Source: Candidatus Levyibacteriota bacterium | GTDB lineage: Bacteria; Patescibacteria; Microgenomatia; Levybacterales; UBA12049 | DNA: 20,516 nt | NCBI GenBank assembly: GCA_003173915.1 | Contig: PPGL01000022.1 | Coordinates: 1-20,516, forward strand | Direction: 5' to 3' | Part shown: positions 7,314 through 14,536 of the stretch, in pieces | How positions within the stretch are numbered: position 1 is the first letter of the stretch | How the letters are laid out: each line of letters begins with the position of its first letter | Position numbers and translations under genes: made by a program | The notes under the pieces: generated by a model | Databases searched by the model: none | What the model was told of the DNA's origin: nothing | Seen by the model: only the letters and a program-made list of their open reading frames with translations

Positions 7314-7766
7314 ATGGACAAAATGGCTACTCAAAATTATAACTCAGTCAAAGACTACATTGCTTCACTTGATGAGCAAACCGCAAAAGATAGCCAAGCG
7401 TTGATTGAGATGATGCAGCAAATAAGTGGTCATACACCGAAACTGTGGAATATTGGTACTATCGGGTTTGATACCTACCACTATAAATACAACAGCGGAC
7501 GTGAAGGAGACTGTCATATTATTGGTTTTTATCCAAGAAAAGGTAAGATTACCATTTACCTGATGGATGGCACAACGCGCTACTCTGAATTGCTGGCTAA
7601 ATTAGGTAAACATACTACTACTGGGTATTGTATTTATATCAAGCGGCTTAGTGATATAGAGCTGCCAATCCTTGAACAAATTATGCAACAGTCTTATGAG
7701 TATATAAAGTTAAAGTCTCAAGATGGACCTATAGACAGAATATTATGGCAAATTGCCAAAAAATAG
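7314..7766 (+). CDS. DUF1801 domain protein (YdhG-like)
   Basis: The protein has 150 residues. The family pattern is visible: an N-terminal helical half, then LWNIGTIGFDTYHYKYNSGREGDCHIIGFYPRK, followed by a strand KITIYLMDGTTRYSELLAKLGKH and the closing CIYIKRLSDIELPILEQIMQQS. This is the usual order of DUF1801 proteins, whose biochemical role is not established (some are described as iron-chaperone-like folds). The start at 7314 follows the -10 box by 6 nt; M4 at 7323 is an alternative. It is the first gene of the region after tRNA-Gln and has no operon partner; the next gene starts 49 bp later. Confidence 0.85.
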   Translation: MDKMATQNYNSVKDYIASLDEQTAKDSQALIEMMQQISGHTPKLWNIGTIGFDTYHYKYNSGREGDCHIIGFYPRKGKITIYLMDGTTRYSELLAKLGKHTTTGYCIYIKRLSDIELPILEQIMQQSYEYIKLKSQDGPIDRILWQIAKK

Positions 7767-7774
7767 AGTTTTTT

Positions 7775-7803
7775 TTGACAGACTTTTAAAAACGTGCCAT
7801 GCT
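7775..7803 (+). promoter_or_regulatory. Possible promoter of the 7816 membrane gene
   Basis: A consensus TTGACA at 7775-7780 is followed after 17 bp by CATGCT (7798-7803), preceded by TGC. The -35 is perfect and the -10 poor. The ATG is 12 nt further. Confidence 0.4.
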
Positions 7804-7815
7804 GATAAAGAAAAT

Positions 7816-8172
7816 ATGAATAAAAATATTTTAAAAAGTATTTGGTCGATTTTGGCAGGTTTCCTTGCTGTAATTATTTTATCTATTGTCTCAGATATGG
7901 TAATTGGACATTTTATGGGTACCCCTCCTTTGGTCATCGCTTTTATATACCGTAGTCTATATACGATCCTAGGAGGATATATAACAGCAAGTCTTGCTCC
8001 CACTAGACCAATGAAGCATATAATTATCGCAATGATTATTGGAGGAATTCTGGGAGTTCTTGGTGCTATTGGCAATTGGAAACTTGGTACTCATTGGTAC
8101 CCTGTGGCAATTGCTATGACTGGTCCTATTTTTGTCTTTTTGGGCGGAGAATTAAAAATTAAAAAATTATAA
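7816..8172 (+). CDS. Small four-helix membrane protein, unknown
   Basis: This is a protein of 118 residues starting MNKNILKSIWSILAG. Four hydrophobic segments are visible (about 5-30, 38-58, 66-88 and 94-112) with Gly-rich helices (GGYITASLAP, IIGGILGVLGAIG). The frame can be extended upstream to a TTG at 7753, but that would overlap the DUF1801 end and cover the TTGACA promoter, so the ATG at 7816 is chosen. No family is recognised; the glycine-zipper look is shared by many small membrane proteins. It is convergent with the 8369-9067 gene, across a spacer with hairpins and a repeat copy. Confidence 0.7.
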   Translation: MNKNILKSIWSILAGFLAVIILSIVSDMVIGHFMGTPPLVIAFIYRSLYTILGGYITASLAPTRPMKHIIIAMIIGGILGVLGAIGNWKLGTHWYPVAIAMTGPIFVFLGGELKIKKL

Positions 8173-8210
8173 ACAGTTTGGAATGTAAAATCTCTCTTGA
8201 TTCTGCATCC

Positions 8211-8242
8211 AAAAAGTTCGAATGCTGTCTATGTCGGCCAGC
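8211..8242 (+). repeat. Dispersed repeat, module 1 copy
   Basis: It starts AAAAAGTTCGAA and ends GTCGGCCAGC. It lines up with module 1 copies at 9231, 9934, 11961, 17293 and 18382 (shared frame AAAAAGTTCnAA, then TC, then GGyCAGC). It is the copy closest to the T-arm/acceptor end of tRNA-Gln (GTTCGAA and CGGCAGC). Confidence 0.5.
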
Positions 8243-8259
8243 AATATGCCGGGCAGTGA

Positions 8260-8340
8260 GCATATACTATCAAACTATATGCTAGTAGTAAAGCAAAAAA
8301 CAAAAATCCGAGAAGCAAACCCCTGAGTTTACTCCCCGGA
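8260..8340. other. Two hairpins between convergent genes
   Basis: A perfect 7 bp inverted repeat GCATATA/TATATGC (8260-8266 and 8276-8282) has a 9 nt loop. It is followed by an imperfect hairpin from TCCG at 8307 to CGGA at 8340 with an inner AAAC/GTTT. They lie between the stop codons of convergent genes and could end transcription from one or both sides, but no clear U tract follows. They could equally be part of a recombination-site-like structure. Confidence 0.35.
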
Positions 8341-8368
8341 CAATTAAATTATAGCAGGTCGAACACAG

Positions 8369-9067
8369 CTACTGGGTCATCTCTACTTGAGTAGGCATTT
8401 GTAAAGTTTTGCTTAGGATATTCTGAACATAATCTTCTCGGACTTTAGAAGTCTCATTTAATAAATTTTTGATATCCTCATCTACTGAAATTATAACTCC
8501 ATGATCCGTTAAGTATTTGCTTAAAATTTGTTTTGCCTTATCAATAATGTTTAAGGCTCTATCCCAATTAAGTTTAAGGTTTGCTAATCTTTCCGCACAT
8601 TGGATTGTATCAACTTGCGTTAATAAATCTGGTCTAATACTTGAGTAATCCTTAAAAGACATCCTCGAAGTATTAAATGCACTTATTGCGATTTCCATAT
8701 TAAAATAGGCTTGTTGAATGGGATTAAAAAGTTGTGGATTTAAAGTTATTTCTTTCATGTCTCCAGAAACAATTGTTCCATAAAAAGCCGGTGATTTTAG
8801 AGAATCAACAACTGTTTTAAGAAATTCGAAACCATCAAAAAGATTATTTATCTCAAATGGCATTGTTTCTAAACCTCCTCTTGCGTCTTTTAAATTTTTT
8901 TCATTTATATCTAGTTCTGAATAGATTAACTTTAATGATGCTAACAGTACTTTATCTCTCTCTGTTTTTCTTTCTTTTGCCGTTTGCCAATTAGTTATGG
9001 CAAAAGACCAATATATACCAACTAGACTAGCAACAAATCCTCCGTAAATAGTAATAATTAACTCCAA
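8369..9067 (-). CDS. Membrane-anchored helical protein, unknown
   Basis: This is a protein of 232 residues. One N-terminal transmembrane helix (about residues 4-26, IITIYGGFVASLVGIYWSFAI) is followed by a basic, Lys/Glu-rich segment (NWQTAKERKTERDKV) and a mainly helical soluble part, probably cytoplasmic by the positive-inside rule. No catalytic motif is seen. The frame has no ATG near the start; the first usable codon is TTG at 9067, just after an in-frame TAG, so the start is uncertain. It is the only minus-strand gene in the left half of the accessory region. The layout (single helix, then charged coiled helix) recurs in defence and signalling proteins but gives no function here. Confidence 0.65.
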   Translation of the reverse strand: MELIITIYGGFVASLVGIYWSFAITNWQTAKERKTERDKVLLASLKLIYSELDINEKNLKDARGGLETMPFEINNLFDGFEFLKTVVDSLKSPAFYGTIVSGDMKEITLNPQLFNPIQQAYFNMEIAISAFNTSRMSFKDYSSIRPDLLTQVDTIQCAERLANLKLNWDRALNIIDKAKQILSKYLTDHGVIISVDEDIKNLLNETSKVREDYVQNILSKTLQMPTQVEMTQ

Positions 9068-9230
9068 TACTTTTGATTCCGTGCTCTAGTATCCCCCAAT
9101 TAGCAACTCTAAACTTAAAATAATCAAAAGTGTGATGTTAAAAGGAAATATAAACTGCTTCATTACAAGCGAGTATAGACTTACACATGAATTTTGTCTA
9201 CACGAGACTCCCGAAGCTTAAAGTACTATA
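9068..9230. other. Spacer without gene
   Basis: About 160 bp in which I see no gene. It should contain the promoter of the minus-strand gene at 8369-9067, but no convincing -35/-10 pair stands out. Confidence 0.3.
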
Positions 9231-9283
9231 GAAAATTCCAACTTCTTCCCAATAGGTCAGCAAACAAACTTAGCCTTAAAAAA
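9231..9283 (+). repeat. Dispersed repeat, modules 1 and 2 (degraded)
   Basis: Module 1 is GAAAATTCCAACTTC followed by TCCCAATAGGTCAGC. It continues directly into a degraded module 2, AACTTAGCCTTAAAAAAT. Modules 1 and 2 have the same order as in the copy at 17293-17350. Confidence 0.5.
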
Positions 9284-9310
9284 TAGCATTCATTACTCCT
9301 AGGTTTCATA

Positions 9311-9319
9311 TGCTATACT
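9311..9319 (+). promoter_or_regulatory. Extended -10 of the FAH-family gene
   Basis: TGCTATACT, with TATACT at 9314-9319, lies 9 nt before the ATG at 9329. No strong -35 is seen, as expected for an extended -10 promoter. The predicted leader is 0-3 nt. Confidence 0.5.
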
Positions 9320-9328
9320 TCATGTAAT

Positions 9329-9934
9329 ATGAAGATTTTTTGTGTGGGAAGAAATTATGTAGACCATGCAAAAGAATTAGGTAATGCTATTCCTGAAAAT
9401 CCCATTATTTTTATAAAACCTCCAACAGCTTATTTATCAAGTAACTCAGATTTCCCTTATCCCTCATTTTCTCAAAATGTTCAATACGAAACAGAGATAG
9501 TTATAAAACTAAACAAAAAAGGAAAAAATATTTCAAAAGAAGAAGCAAAAAACTACTATTCAGAAATTACTGTGGGAATAGATTTTACAGCGAGAGATAT
9601 ACAGAACGAGTTGAAAGAAAAGAAATTACCTTGGGAACTTGCAAAAGGGTTTGACTTCTCAGCACTCGTTGGAGATTTTATTTCTAAACCCAACAGCATC
9701 TATAATTTGAATTTTAAGCTATTAAAAAATGGCGAACTAGCACAGCAGGGAAACACAAAAGATGTTATTTTTTCTTTTGAAAAATTAATAAGTTTTACCT
9801 CTACCTATTTTACTATTGAAGCAGAAGATTTAATGTATACTGGTGTACCAGTTGGTGTTGGGCAAGTTAAAAAAGGTGATGTATTAGAAGGATTTATTGA
9901 GGAACAAAAACTACTGTACTGCAAAGTTGTTTGA
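9329..9934 (+). CDS. Fumarylacetoacetate hydrolase (FAH) family protein
   Basis: The 201 residues match the short FAH-domain proteins (YcgM-like acylpyruvate hydrolases and relatives). The N-terminus CVGRNYVDHAKELGN is typical. The metal ligands E54 and E56 lie in QYETEIVI, the third acid D85 in VGIDFTARDIQ, and K106 in LAKGFDFSA. A C-terminal TGVPVGVGQVKKGD segment closes the active site. The family cleaves C-C bonds or decarboxylates short oxo-acids with a divalent metal in the cytoplasm. No catabolic partners are nearby, so the substrate is open. It is a lone gene between two copies of the dispersed repeat; the right copy starts at its stop codon. It ends with TGA. Confidence 0.92.
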   Translation: MKIFCVGRNYVDHAKELGNAIPENPIIFIKPPTAYLSSNSDFPYPSFSQNVQYETEIVIKLNKKGKNISKEEAKNYYSEITVGIDFTARDIQNELKEKKLPWELAKGFDFSALVGDFISKPNSIYNLNFKLLKNGELAQQGNTKDVIFSFEKLISFTSTYFTIEAEDLMYTGVPVGVGQVKKGDVLEGFIEEQKLLYCKVV

Positions 9935-9966
9935 AAAAGTTTCAAGTTCGTCTAGGTAGGTCAGCC
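9934..9966 (+). repeat. Dispersed repeat, module 1 copy
   Basis: It begins at the last base of the FAH stop codon: AAAAAGTTTCAAG, then TCTAGGTAGGTCAGCC. It is close to the copies at 11961 and 17293. Module 2 is not recognisable here; the next gene starts 23 bp later. Confidence 0.55.
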
Positions 9967-9989
9967 TGGGTTTCATTGTTAACGCACAT

Positions 9990-11978
9990 ATGAAGCAAAG
10001 AGTTAGGTCGCTTGATGGATTGAGAGGGTTTGCTGCACTATCTGTCCTTCTATCACATGTAGGTTTTCTTGCAAATAATTCAACAGCTGTTATAGGTTTT
10101 GGTGTAATAAGAACAGCTTATCAACTTTTTGCAACTGGGCCAAACTCTGTCCAAATTCTTTTTGTTTTGTCGGGATTTTTAATGGCATCTCTATACCCAA
10201 GGATTTCAAATATTAAAGAGTTTATCCAAAAAAGATATGCGAGAATTTTCCCAGTCTACGGAGTCATTATTGTTTATTTATGGATTGCTATCCTTGAGCA
10301 ATTAGTAAAACCATGGTATCTACAAGTAGTATTACTTTTGGTAATTGCGGTATTTGCTCGAGTTGTATGGCTTACTGCAAGGAGGAAAATTCCAAGTATA
10401 GGTGCGAAATTTTTTTGGATCTTTATCGTTCTTCAGGGATTTGTACTATTGGTGAATGTATTTATAACGCCAAAGCTTTTTAGTTTGCCAAATCTGCCGG
10501 ATTTTTTCAAAAATGCGTTGTATGCGCTTACCGACTTGACTCTAACAACTCCTTTTACTAAAGAATTTAAAAGCATAGTTGCCGTATTCTGGAGCCTTGC
10601 GCCCGAAGTTATGTTCTATATCACCTATCCATTTTTAGTTTTACCTCTGATTCAGATTGCTAAAAAGTGGGGAACTCTTCCTAGTATTCTACTTATATTT
10701 GCAATCACAAAGATTCTCCTCGATTTAGATAAGGCTTTTATTTCATATGCAGGGATGCAAGTGATTAACATTGCAAGAGCAGAAGGATTTGTTGTGGGAG
10801 TTTTCATAGGTACTATTTATCTTGCAAAAGGAAAAATTTGGAATAGAATAGAACCATTTTTCGCCAATACATTTGTTAATATAATAGTTCTTTCTTTTTT
10901 CCTTTTCATGCAATGGGCAGATGTGAATATACATGGCAATTTAACGACTACTGATAGTAATTGGTATTTTATTATTTCAAGTTGGGTTATTGGAGGTCTT
11001 CTTATTGCATCTCTTATTAATAACACTCTTATCAATAGAATATTTAGAAGTAAATACTTTGTTTTTTTAGGATCAATAAGTTATTCCTTATATCTTATTC
11101 ATTTACCTGTTATGGGATGGGTTACAAGTTTTTTTGCACAAGTAGGATTTCAAACTTCAACTGTAATTAATAGTTTTGTTTATCTTTTGACAAGCCTGCT
11201 ATTTTCCATACTTATTGCCTTTATACTTTTTCAATTAATTGAAAGTTTGTATTTTAAAAGCAAACTGGAAAAAAAGCAAAGGCAATCTTTGCAAATAACA
11301 GAACCAACAAGAGTCAAAAATACTGGTCCTCTATCTCTTCGCTATATTTCAATTTCCTTCTTTTCTATAATTATGATTCTAGTACTTTCATATTCGGGAG
11401 GGTATGCATCATCTCTTCTTGTTGCAAGACATAGTTTGTCTTCGAATGCACAAATGCAACTGTTGTCGAGTAATATGGAAATTCCAATTATTGCACAATA
11501 CTCAAATTTAAGTGAAATTGTAATCAATATGGATTATAAAAAAAGTACAGAAAATTTGGATTCCAAATTGCTTACTCCTAGTAAGCTATTGTTTCGGCTA
11601 TTTGATGAGAAACATACATTGATTTTTACTTCTGAGAGAAGTGCAAGGCAAGTAGAAGGTGAACCAAGATTCCCCTTTGGTTTTCCTTCAATCGCGGAAT
11701 CTAAAGGGCATAAATATTTAGCAGTATTAAGTTTTGTAGGCAAAAGTAATGAAAAAATTTTTGTAGACACTTCCCCTAGTAGTGTTGTCAGTATCTATAC
11801 AAATTCAAAAACTGGTTTTGTTAAATTCGTAGAACTTTTTATAAACAGGTTTGTTTTCATAACAACAAATGTTGATGCACTATTTGCAATAGGTATTTTT
11901 GCTTTTCTATTGGGTTTTGCAAAATTCAATAAAATAAATTTACAAAAAGAGCGTAATGTGAAAAAAGTTCCAAGTTAG
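9990..11978 (+). CDS. Acyltransferase-3 family membrane protein (OafA-like) with extracytoplasmic C-terminal domain
   Basis: This is a 662-residue protein. The N-terminal signature SLDGLRGFAALSVLLSHVGF holds the conserved His H23. It is followed by a helix with FVLSGFLMA and the basic motif KRYARIFPVY. About ten transmembrane helices run to residue about 420. A hydrophilic linker (KLEKKQRQSLQ), another helix (about 448-466), an extracytoplasmic domain of about 150 residues and a last helix near the C-terminus (DALFAIGIFAFLLG) follow. The family moves acyl groups, often acetyl, onto surface sugars or peptidoglycan. The C-terminal domain lacks the GDS and DxxH motifs of fused SGNH domains; a separate SGNH hydrolase is encoded just downstream. 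Its last codons lie within a repeat copy. Confidence 0.9.
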   Translation: MKQRVRSLDGLRGFAALSVLLSHVGFLANNSTAVIGFGVIRTAYQLFATGPNSVQILFVLSGFLMASLYPRISNIKEFIQKRYARIFPVYGVIIVYLWIAILEQLVKPWYLQVVLLLVIAVFARVVWLTARRKIPSIGAKFFWIFIVLQGFVLLVNVFITPKLFSLPNLPDFFKNALYALTDLTLTTPFTKEFKSIVAVFWSLAPEVMFYITYPFLVLPLIQIAKKWGTLPSILLIFAITKILLDLDKAFISYAGMQVINIARAEGFVVGVFIGTIYLAKGKIWNRIEPFFANTFVNIIVLSFFLFMQWADVNIHGNLTTTDSNWYFIISSWVIGGLLIASLINNTLINRIFRSKYFVFLGSISYSLYLIHLPVMGWVTSFFAQVGFQTSTVINSFVYLLTSLLFSILIAFILFQLIESLYFKSKLEKKQRQSLQITEPTRVKNTGPLSLRYISISFFSIIMILVLSYSGGYASSLLVARHSLSSNAQMQLLSSNMEIPIIAQYSNLSEIVINMDYKKSTENLDSKLLTPSKLLFRLFDEKHTLIFTSERSARQVEGEPRFPFGFPSIAESKGHKYLAVLSFVGKSNEKIFVDTSPSSVVSIYTNSKTGFVKFVELFINRFVFITTNVDALFAIGIFAFLLGFAKFNKINLQKERNVKKVPS

Positions 11979-11994
11979 TCCCAGTCGGTTAGCC
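11961..11994 (+). repeat. Dispersed repeat, module 1 copy overlapping a stop codon
   Basis: AAAAAAGTTCCAAG, then AGTCCCAGTCGGTTAGCC. The copy covers the last six codons of the acyltransferase gene (VKKVPS and the stop), so the protein end is partly made of repeat sequence. Confidence 0.55.
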
Positions 11995-12000
11995 AAAATT

Positions 12001-12153
12001 ATGAGAAAATATATTAGATTAGTTATATCAATTGTTATTTGTGAGTTAGTAGGCGGAGTTTTTACTTTTTATTTTCTGCTACTATTAAATTATGGAGAAA
12101 AGAATTGTTGTTTGTCTTGGATCGAGTACAACAGCTGCAAATGGAACTTTTAA
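12001..12153 (+). pseudogene. Possible TspO/MBR N-terminal remnant
   Basis: A 50-codon frame starts 6 nt after a repeat copy. Its first 23 residues (MRKYIRLVISIVICELVGG..FT) look like the first helix of TspO/MBR tryptophan-rich sensory proteins, which often begin with K-x-x-LI-x-SI-x-IC-x-LAG and then a GSxFT-type turn. After about residue 25 the similarity stops and the frame runs into the promoter and out-of-frame start of the SGNH gene. It reads as a gene beginning cut off and replaced by the next unit. This is by memory of the family; a genuine small membrane peptide is possible. Confidence 0.35.
12077..12085 (+). promoter_or_regulatory. Extended -10 of the SGNH hydrolase gene
   Basis: TGCTACTAT (TACTAT at 12080-12085 with an upstream TGC) lies 6 nt before the ATG at 12092. 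No -35 is seen. Confidence 0.4.
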
Positions 12154-12823
12154 TTGGATTGTTGAACTTCAAAAGAGGCCGCAAAATAAGCAATTTACTT
12201 TTGTTAATCTTGGGGTTGGCGGTGATCTTGCATATAATGGACTGCAAAGAATATCAAAAGTAATTGCACAAAGACCAGATAAAGTAATTATTCTTATTGG
12301 TGGTAATGATATTTTAGCAACTGTTTTCCCAAATGTAAAAAAGTATTTTACTGTCTGGAAAAGGCTTCCCAAAAAACCATCACGTGAGTGGTTTTCAGAA
12401 AATTTAGAGAAAATAGTTAAACAACTAAAAGAAGAAACTTCAGCAAAAATAGCAGTCTGCTCCTTACCAGAAGTGGGAGAAGATCCTAATTCTGAAAATC
12501 CTGTACAACAAAGACTTAATGATCTATATAAAGACTATGCAGAAATAATTAAAAAAGTTTGTAACGAACAAAAAGTTACTTATATTCTATTATATGAAGA
12601 GTTACATAAGGAAATTATTACCACTCCTGGTAAATCTTTTTCAAAATTTAGCTTTTTGGCATTCTACAGAGATTACATTTTTCGAGAATTTATATTACGA
12701 AAAAGTTTTGATGAAATCGCTCAAATAAATGGTTGGAAGTTTCATATAGATGGAGTTCATTTAAATACCAGAGGAGGTAGAATTATAGTTGATTTAATAC
12801 AAAAGTTCCTTGAGAAGGAATAA
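12092..12823 (+). CDS. SGNH/GDSL-type hydrolase
   Basis: The protein has 243 residues and all four SGNH blocks in order. Block I is GSSTT, with the catalytic Ser probably S12. Block II is the Gly in NLGVGGD (about G44). Block III is GGND with N72. Block V is DGVHLN with D220 and H223. The family hydrolyses esters of lipids or acylated sugars. There is no signal peptide, so it should act in the cytoplasm unless exported otherwise. It directly follows an acyltransferase-3 gene; the two activities are often linked or fused in surface-glycan O-acetylation, but the separate promoter and repeat between them weaken an operon reading. A 6 bp inverted repeat TTCCTT/AAGGAA lies in its last codons (12806-12820). 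Confidence 0.92.
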   Translation: MEKRIVVCLGSSTTAANGTFNWIVELQKRPQNKQFTFVNLGVGGDLAYNGLQRISKVIAQRPDKVIILIGGNDILATVFPNVKKYFTVWKRLPKKPSREWFSENLEKIVKQLKEETSAKIAVCSLPEVGEDPNSENPVQQRLNDLYKDYAEIIKKVCNEQKVTYILLYEELHKEIITTPGKSFSKFSFLAFYRDYIFREFILRKSFDEIAQINGWKFHIDGVHLNTRGGRIIVDLIQKFLEKE

Positions 12824-12906
12824 TAACCATAAGCCTTTAAAATTCTGTGTGCTATGCTTTTTTATTGTCTCATTTTGCCTTGGGTAAGATAGTCGCTATA
12901 ATGATC
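12824..12906. other. Spacer without gene
   Basis: No gene seen. A TATAAT at 12897-12902 is followed by a 26-codon frame (ATG at 12901) without recognisable similarity, judged not to be a gene. Confidence 0.3.
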
Positions 12907-12966
12907 AAAGAGTTCCTGATAGGGATTGCTAGTTTTGATTTTCACCTCATTTTAGCCTCAGAAAAT
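12907..12966 (+). repeat. Dispersed repeat, modules 1 and 2
   Basis: A weak module 1 (AAAGAGTTCCTGA..GCTAG) runs into a well-kept module 2 (TTTTGATTTTCACCTC, then ATTTTAGCCTCAGAAAATG). Module 2 abuts the -10 of the next gene. The match to the copy after tRNA-Gln is the best within the window. Confidence 0.6.
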
Positions 12967-12974
12967 GCTATAAT
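12966..12974 (+). promoter_or_regulatory. Extended -10 of the nucleotidyltransferase gene
   Basis: TGCTATAAT (TATAAT at 12969-12974) lies 8 nt before the ATG at 12983. The repeat occupies the -35 region, so the repeat may supply part of the promoter. Confidence 0.55.
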
Positions 12975-12982
12975 AAAATGAT

Positions 12983-13393
12983 ATGGATAAAATACAAATT
13001 TTCATTCAACAATTTAACGATTGGGGAACAAAACAAGAGAATATTTTAGGAGTTGCACTTGTTGGTTCTCATGCAAGAAACACTGCTAAAGAATATTCTG
13101 ATATTGATTTAATGATTATTGTCAAAGACCCAAAGGTATATTTAGAGGATAACTCTTGGATAAACCTGTTTGGTAAAGTTAAGCAAAATGGAATTAAAGA
13201 TGAAGAGTGGGGGTTAGTCAAAACAAAAAGAGTATTTTACGAAAATGGGATAGAAGCAGAGTTTAATTTATCAACAGTGGAATGGACAAAAACAAATCCA
13301 GTTGATGAAGGGACTAAAAAAGTCATGAAAGATGGAAATAAAATTCTTATTGATAAACATGGTTTACTAAAACAACTGGTCGATAACATGTAG
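12983..13393 (+). CDS. Nucleotidyltransferase-domain protein
   Basis: The 136 residues form one minimal Pol-beta-type nucleotidyltransferase fold. The motif G28-S29 with HARNTAKEYSD40-I-D42 gives the first two metal-binding acids. The third position lies in GIEAEFNLS (E91 or E93 in place of the usual Asp). The C-terminal WTKTNPVDEGTKKVMKDGNKIL resembles a subgroup found near aminoglycoside adenylyltransferases. Such proteins transfer NMP to a protein or small molecule. MNT toxins/antitoxins usually pair with HEPN proteins; no HEPN gene is adjacent, so this is not called a toxin-antitoxin pair. It is a lone gene with its own promoter, preceded by a repeat copy. Confidence 0.87.
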   Translation: MDKIQIFIQQFNDWGTKQENILGVALVGSHARNTAKEYSDIDLMIIVKDPKVYLEDNSWINLFGKVKQNGIKDEEWGLVKTKRVFYENGIEAEFNLSTVEWTKTNPVDEGTKKVMKDGNKILIDKHGLLKQLVDNM

Positions 13394-13405
13394 AATTTAA
13401 AAAGT

Positions 13406-13953
13406 ATGGATAGACTTAATATAGAAGAAAAAATGGGGAAAGCCCTTACCCTTATTCTGGAGGGATTTCTAATCCCGTTTTTGATCCGATTGATTGCAAT
13501 ATTATTCTTTACGATTACTATCAATACGATCCACAGAGTCTTACTCCATGCTCTACAATTGAGCAGTATGACAATAACTCCGGTTTAATAACGACACTTA
13601 TCTATGAGAATAAGGATGCATATCAACAATTCTTTTCACCCGATGGCACACGACTCCTTTTCTTAGGAAGAAATGATGGGTCAAATACAGTTACTCTTTA
13701 TGTTGCTGACTTTGATAGCAACAAAGGACTTTCAAATATCCATTCTCTTCTTACAGGGGATCTTGCATATCCGGAATTTTCCAATGCAAACGGAGTCATT
13801 TATTATCTGCAGGCACAGGGGAATAGTGGATACAATCTGATGATTGCAACAATTCAGAAGGATAAGCTAGTAAACATTAAGTCAGTAGTAACAGGGAATA
13901 CATTATTTGGGTATTCTTCATATCATGTAATGAAGAACTTAGAATCTCACTGA
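13406..13953 (+). pseudogene. Frameshifted TolB/PD40-like beta-propeller fragment
   Basis: A frame open from 13420 to the TGA at 13951-13953 codes for a protein-like sequence with beta-propeller features: VFDPIDCNIILYDY, then FFSPDGTRLLFLGRNDG, then LYVADFDSNKG and YPEFSNANGVIYYLQ. SPDG is the hallmark of TolB/PD40 repeats. The frame has no start codon of its own. The ATG at 13406 opens another frame (MDRLNIEEK), and one extra A in the run of six A (13428-13433) would join the two into about 182 codons. That is only two to three blades, far less than a full propeller, so this is probably a 5'-truncated gene piece with a frameshift or a base-calling slip. The 60-codon frame continuing from 13406 alone is meaningless. 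It sits between two intact genes. Confidence 0.6.
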
Positions 13954-13965
13954 TACAATTTACTA

Positions 13966-13995
13966 TTGACATGATAAGTAGTTTCTTAATACACT
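13966..13995 (+). promoter_or_regulatory. Promoter of the PPC-like gene
   Basis: A perfect TTGACA (13966-13971), an 18 bp spacer and TACACT (13990-13995). The ATG at 14006 is 10 nt after the -10. Confidence 0.5.
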
Positions 13996-14005
13996 CAAAC
14001 TAGAT

Positions 14006-14536
14006 ATGAAATTGAAAAATTGGGTATGGATAATATTATGTATACTGTTCTTTCTCTGTGGATTTTTTATTAGTAAAGTAACACTTTACTCAACAGCAAC
14101 AACAGTAATTACAAATAATAGTAAGCAGACCGCAATCTCCTTCTCTATTCCACAAGTTCCATTGCCTGCAGACTGGTCAAGTAAAAAAAATCTTCCGGGA
14201 AATACTTTTGACACAGCATTTACACTAAATCCGGGGATTAAAACTCAGGGGACATTTAATACAAGTAATGCAATAGATTATTATACGTTTGACCTTAAGG
14301 ACCCTTCCCAAATTGCTGTTGATGTAACAGATGTACCTAAGGCACTTTTTTGGGTTTTATATGACTCTTCGCAAAAAGAAGTAGCATCTACCTATAGAAC
14401 AGGGTCAATGGGAGGATCAACGCAAATTGCCTTGAATAATCCTGGAAAATATTACATTAAGGTTTGGGCAGATTATCATGAATTAGTTAATTACCCTTAT
14501 ACAATTCGTCTGAGCATCCTTCCTTATTTTGAGTAA
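14006..14536 (+). CDS. Membrane-anchored protein with PPC-like beta-sandwich domain
   Basis: This is a protein of 176 residues. An N-terminal signal anchor (about 6-28, WVWIILCILFFLCGFFIS) leads to an exported part. From about residue 66 the sequence resembles a bacterial pre-peptidase C-terminal (PPC) domain: FDTAFTLNPG, then GTFNTSNAIDYYTFDL, then VDVTDVP, and a final GKYYIKVWADYH. PPC domains are extracytoplasmic beta-sandwiches usually attached to secreted proteases or adhesins; here the domain stands alone behind a membrane anchor with no catalytic module. No lipobox is seen. A consensus TTGACA lies upstream. Role unknown, probably surface exposed. Confidence 0.7.
   Translation: MKLKNWVWIILCILFFLCGFFISKVTLYSTATTVITNNSKQTAISFSIPQVPLPADWSSKKNLPGNTFDTAFTLNPGIKTQGTFNTSNAIDYYTFDLKDPSQIAVDVTDVPKALFWVLYDSSQKEVASTYRTGSMGGSTQIALNNPGKYYIKVWADYHELVNYPYTIRLSILPYFE

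Noticed and set aside
7753..7815. TTG-started extension of the four-helix membrane protein
   Set aside because: It overlaps the DUF1801 gene end, covers a consensus TTGACA box and adds a hydrophilic leader of no clear type.
12901..12981. 26-codon frame after a TATAAT box
   Set aside because: It is made largely of repeat sequence (module 2) and has no protein-like character beyond chance.
12983..13393. MNT/HEPN toxin-antitoxin pair
   Set aside because: A nucleotidyltransferase is present but no HEPN-domain partner is adjacent on either side.
13406..13588. 60-codon frame as a membrane protein gene
   Set aside because: It is an out-of-frame reading of the beta-propeller fragment, whose alternative frame is clearly more protein-like.
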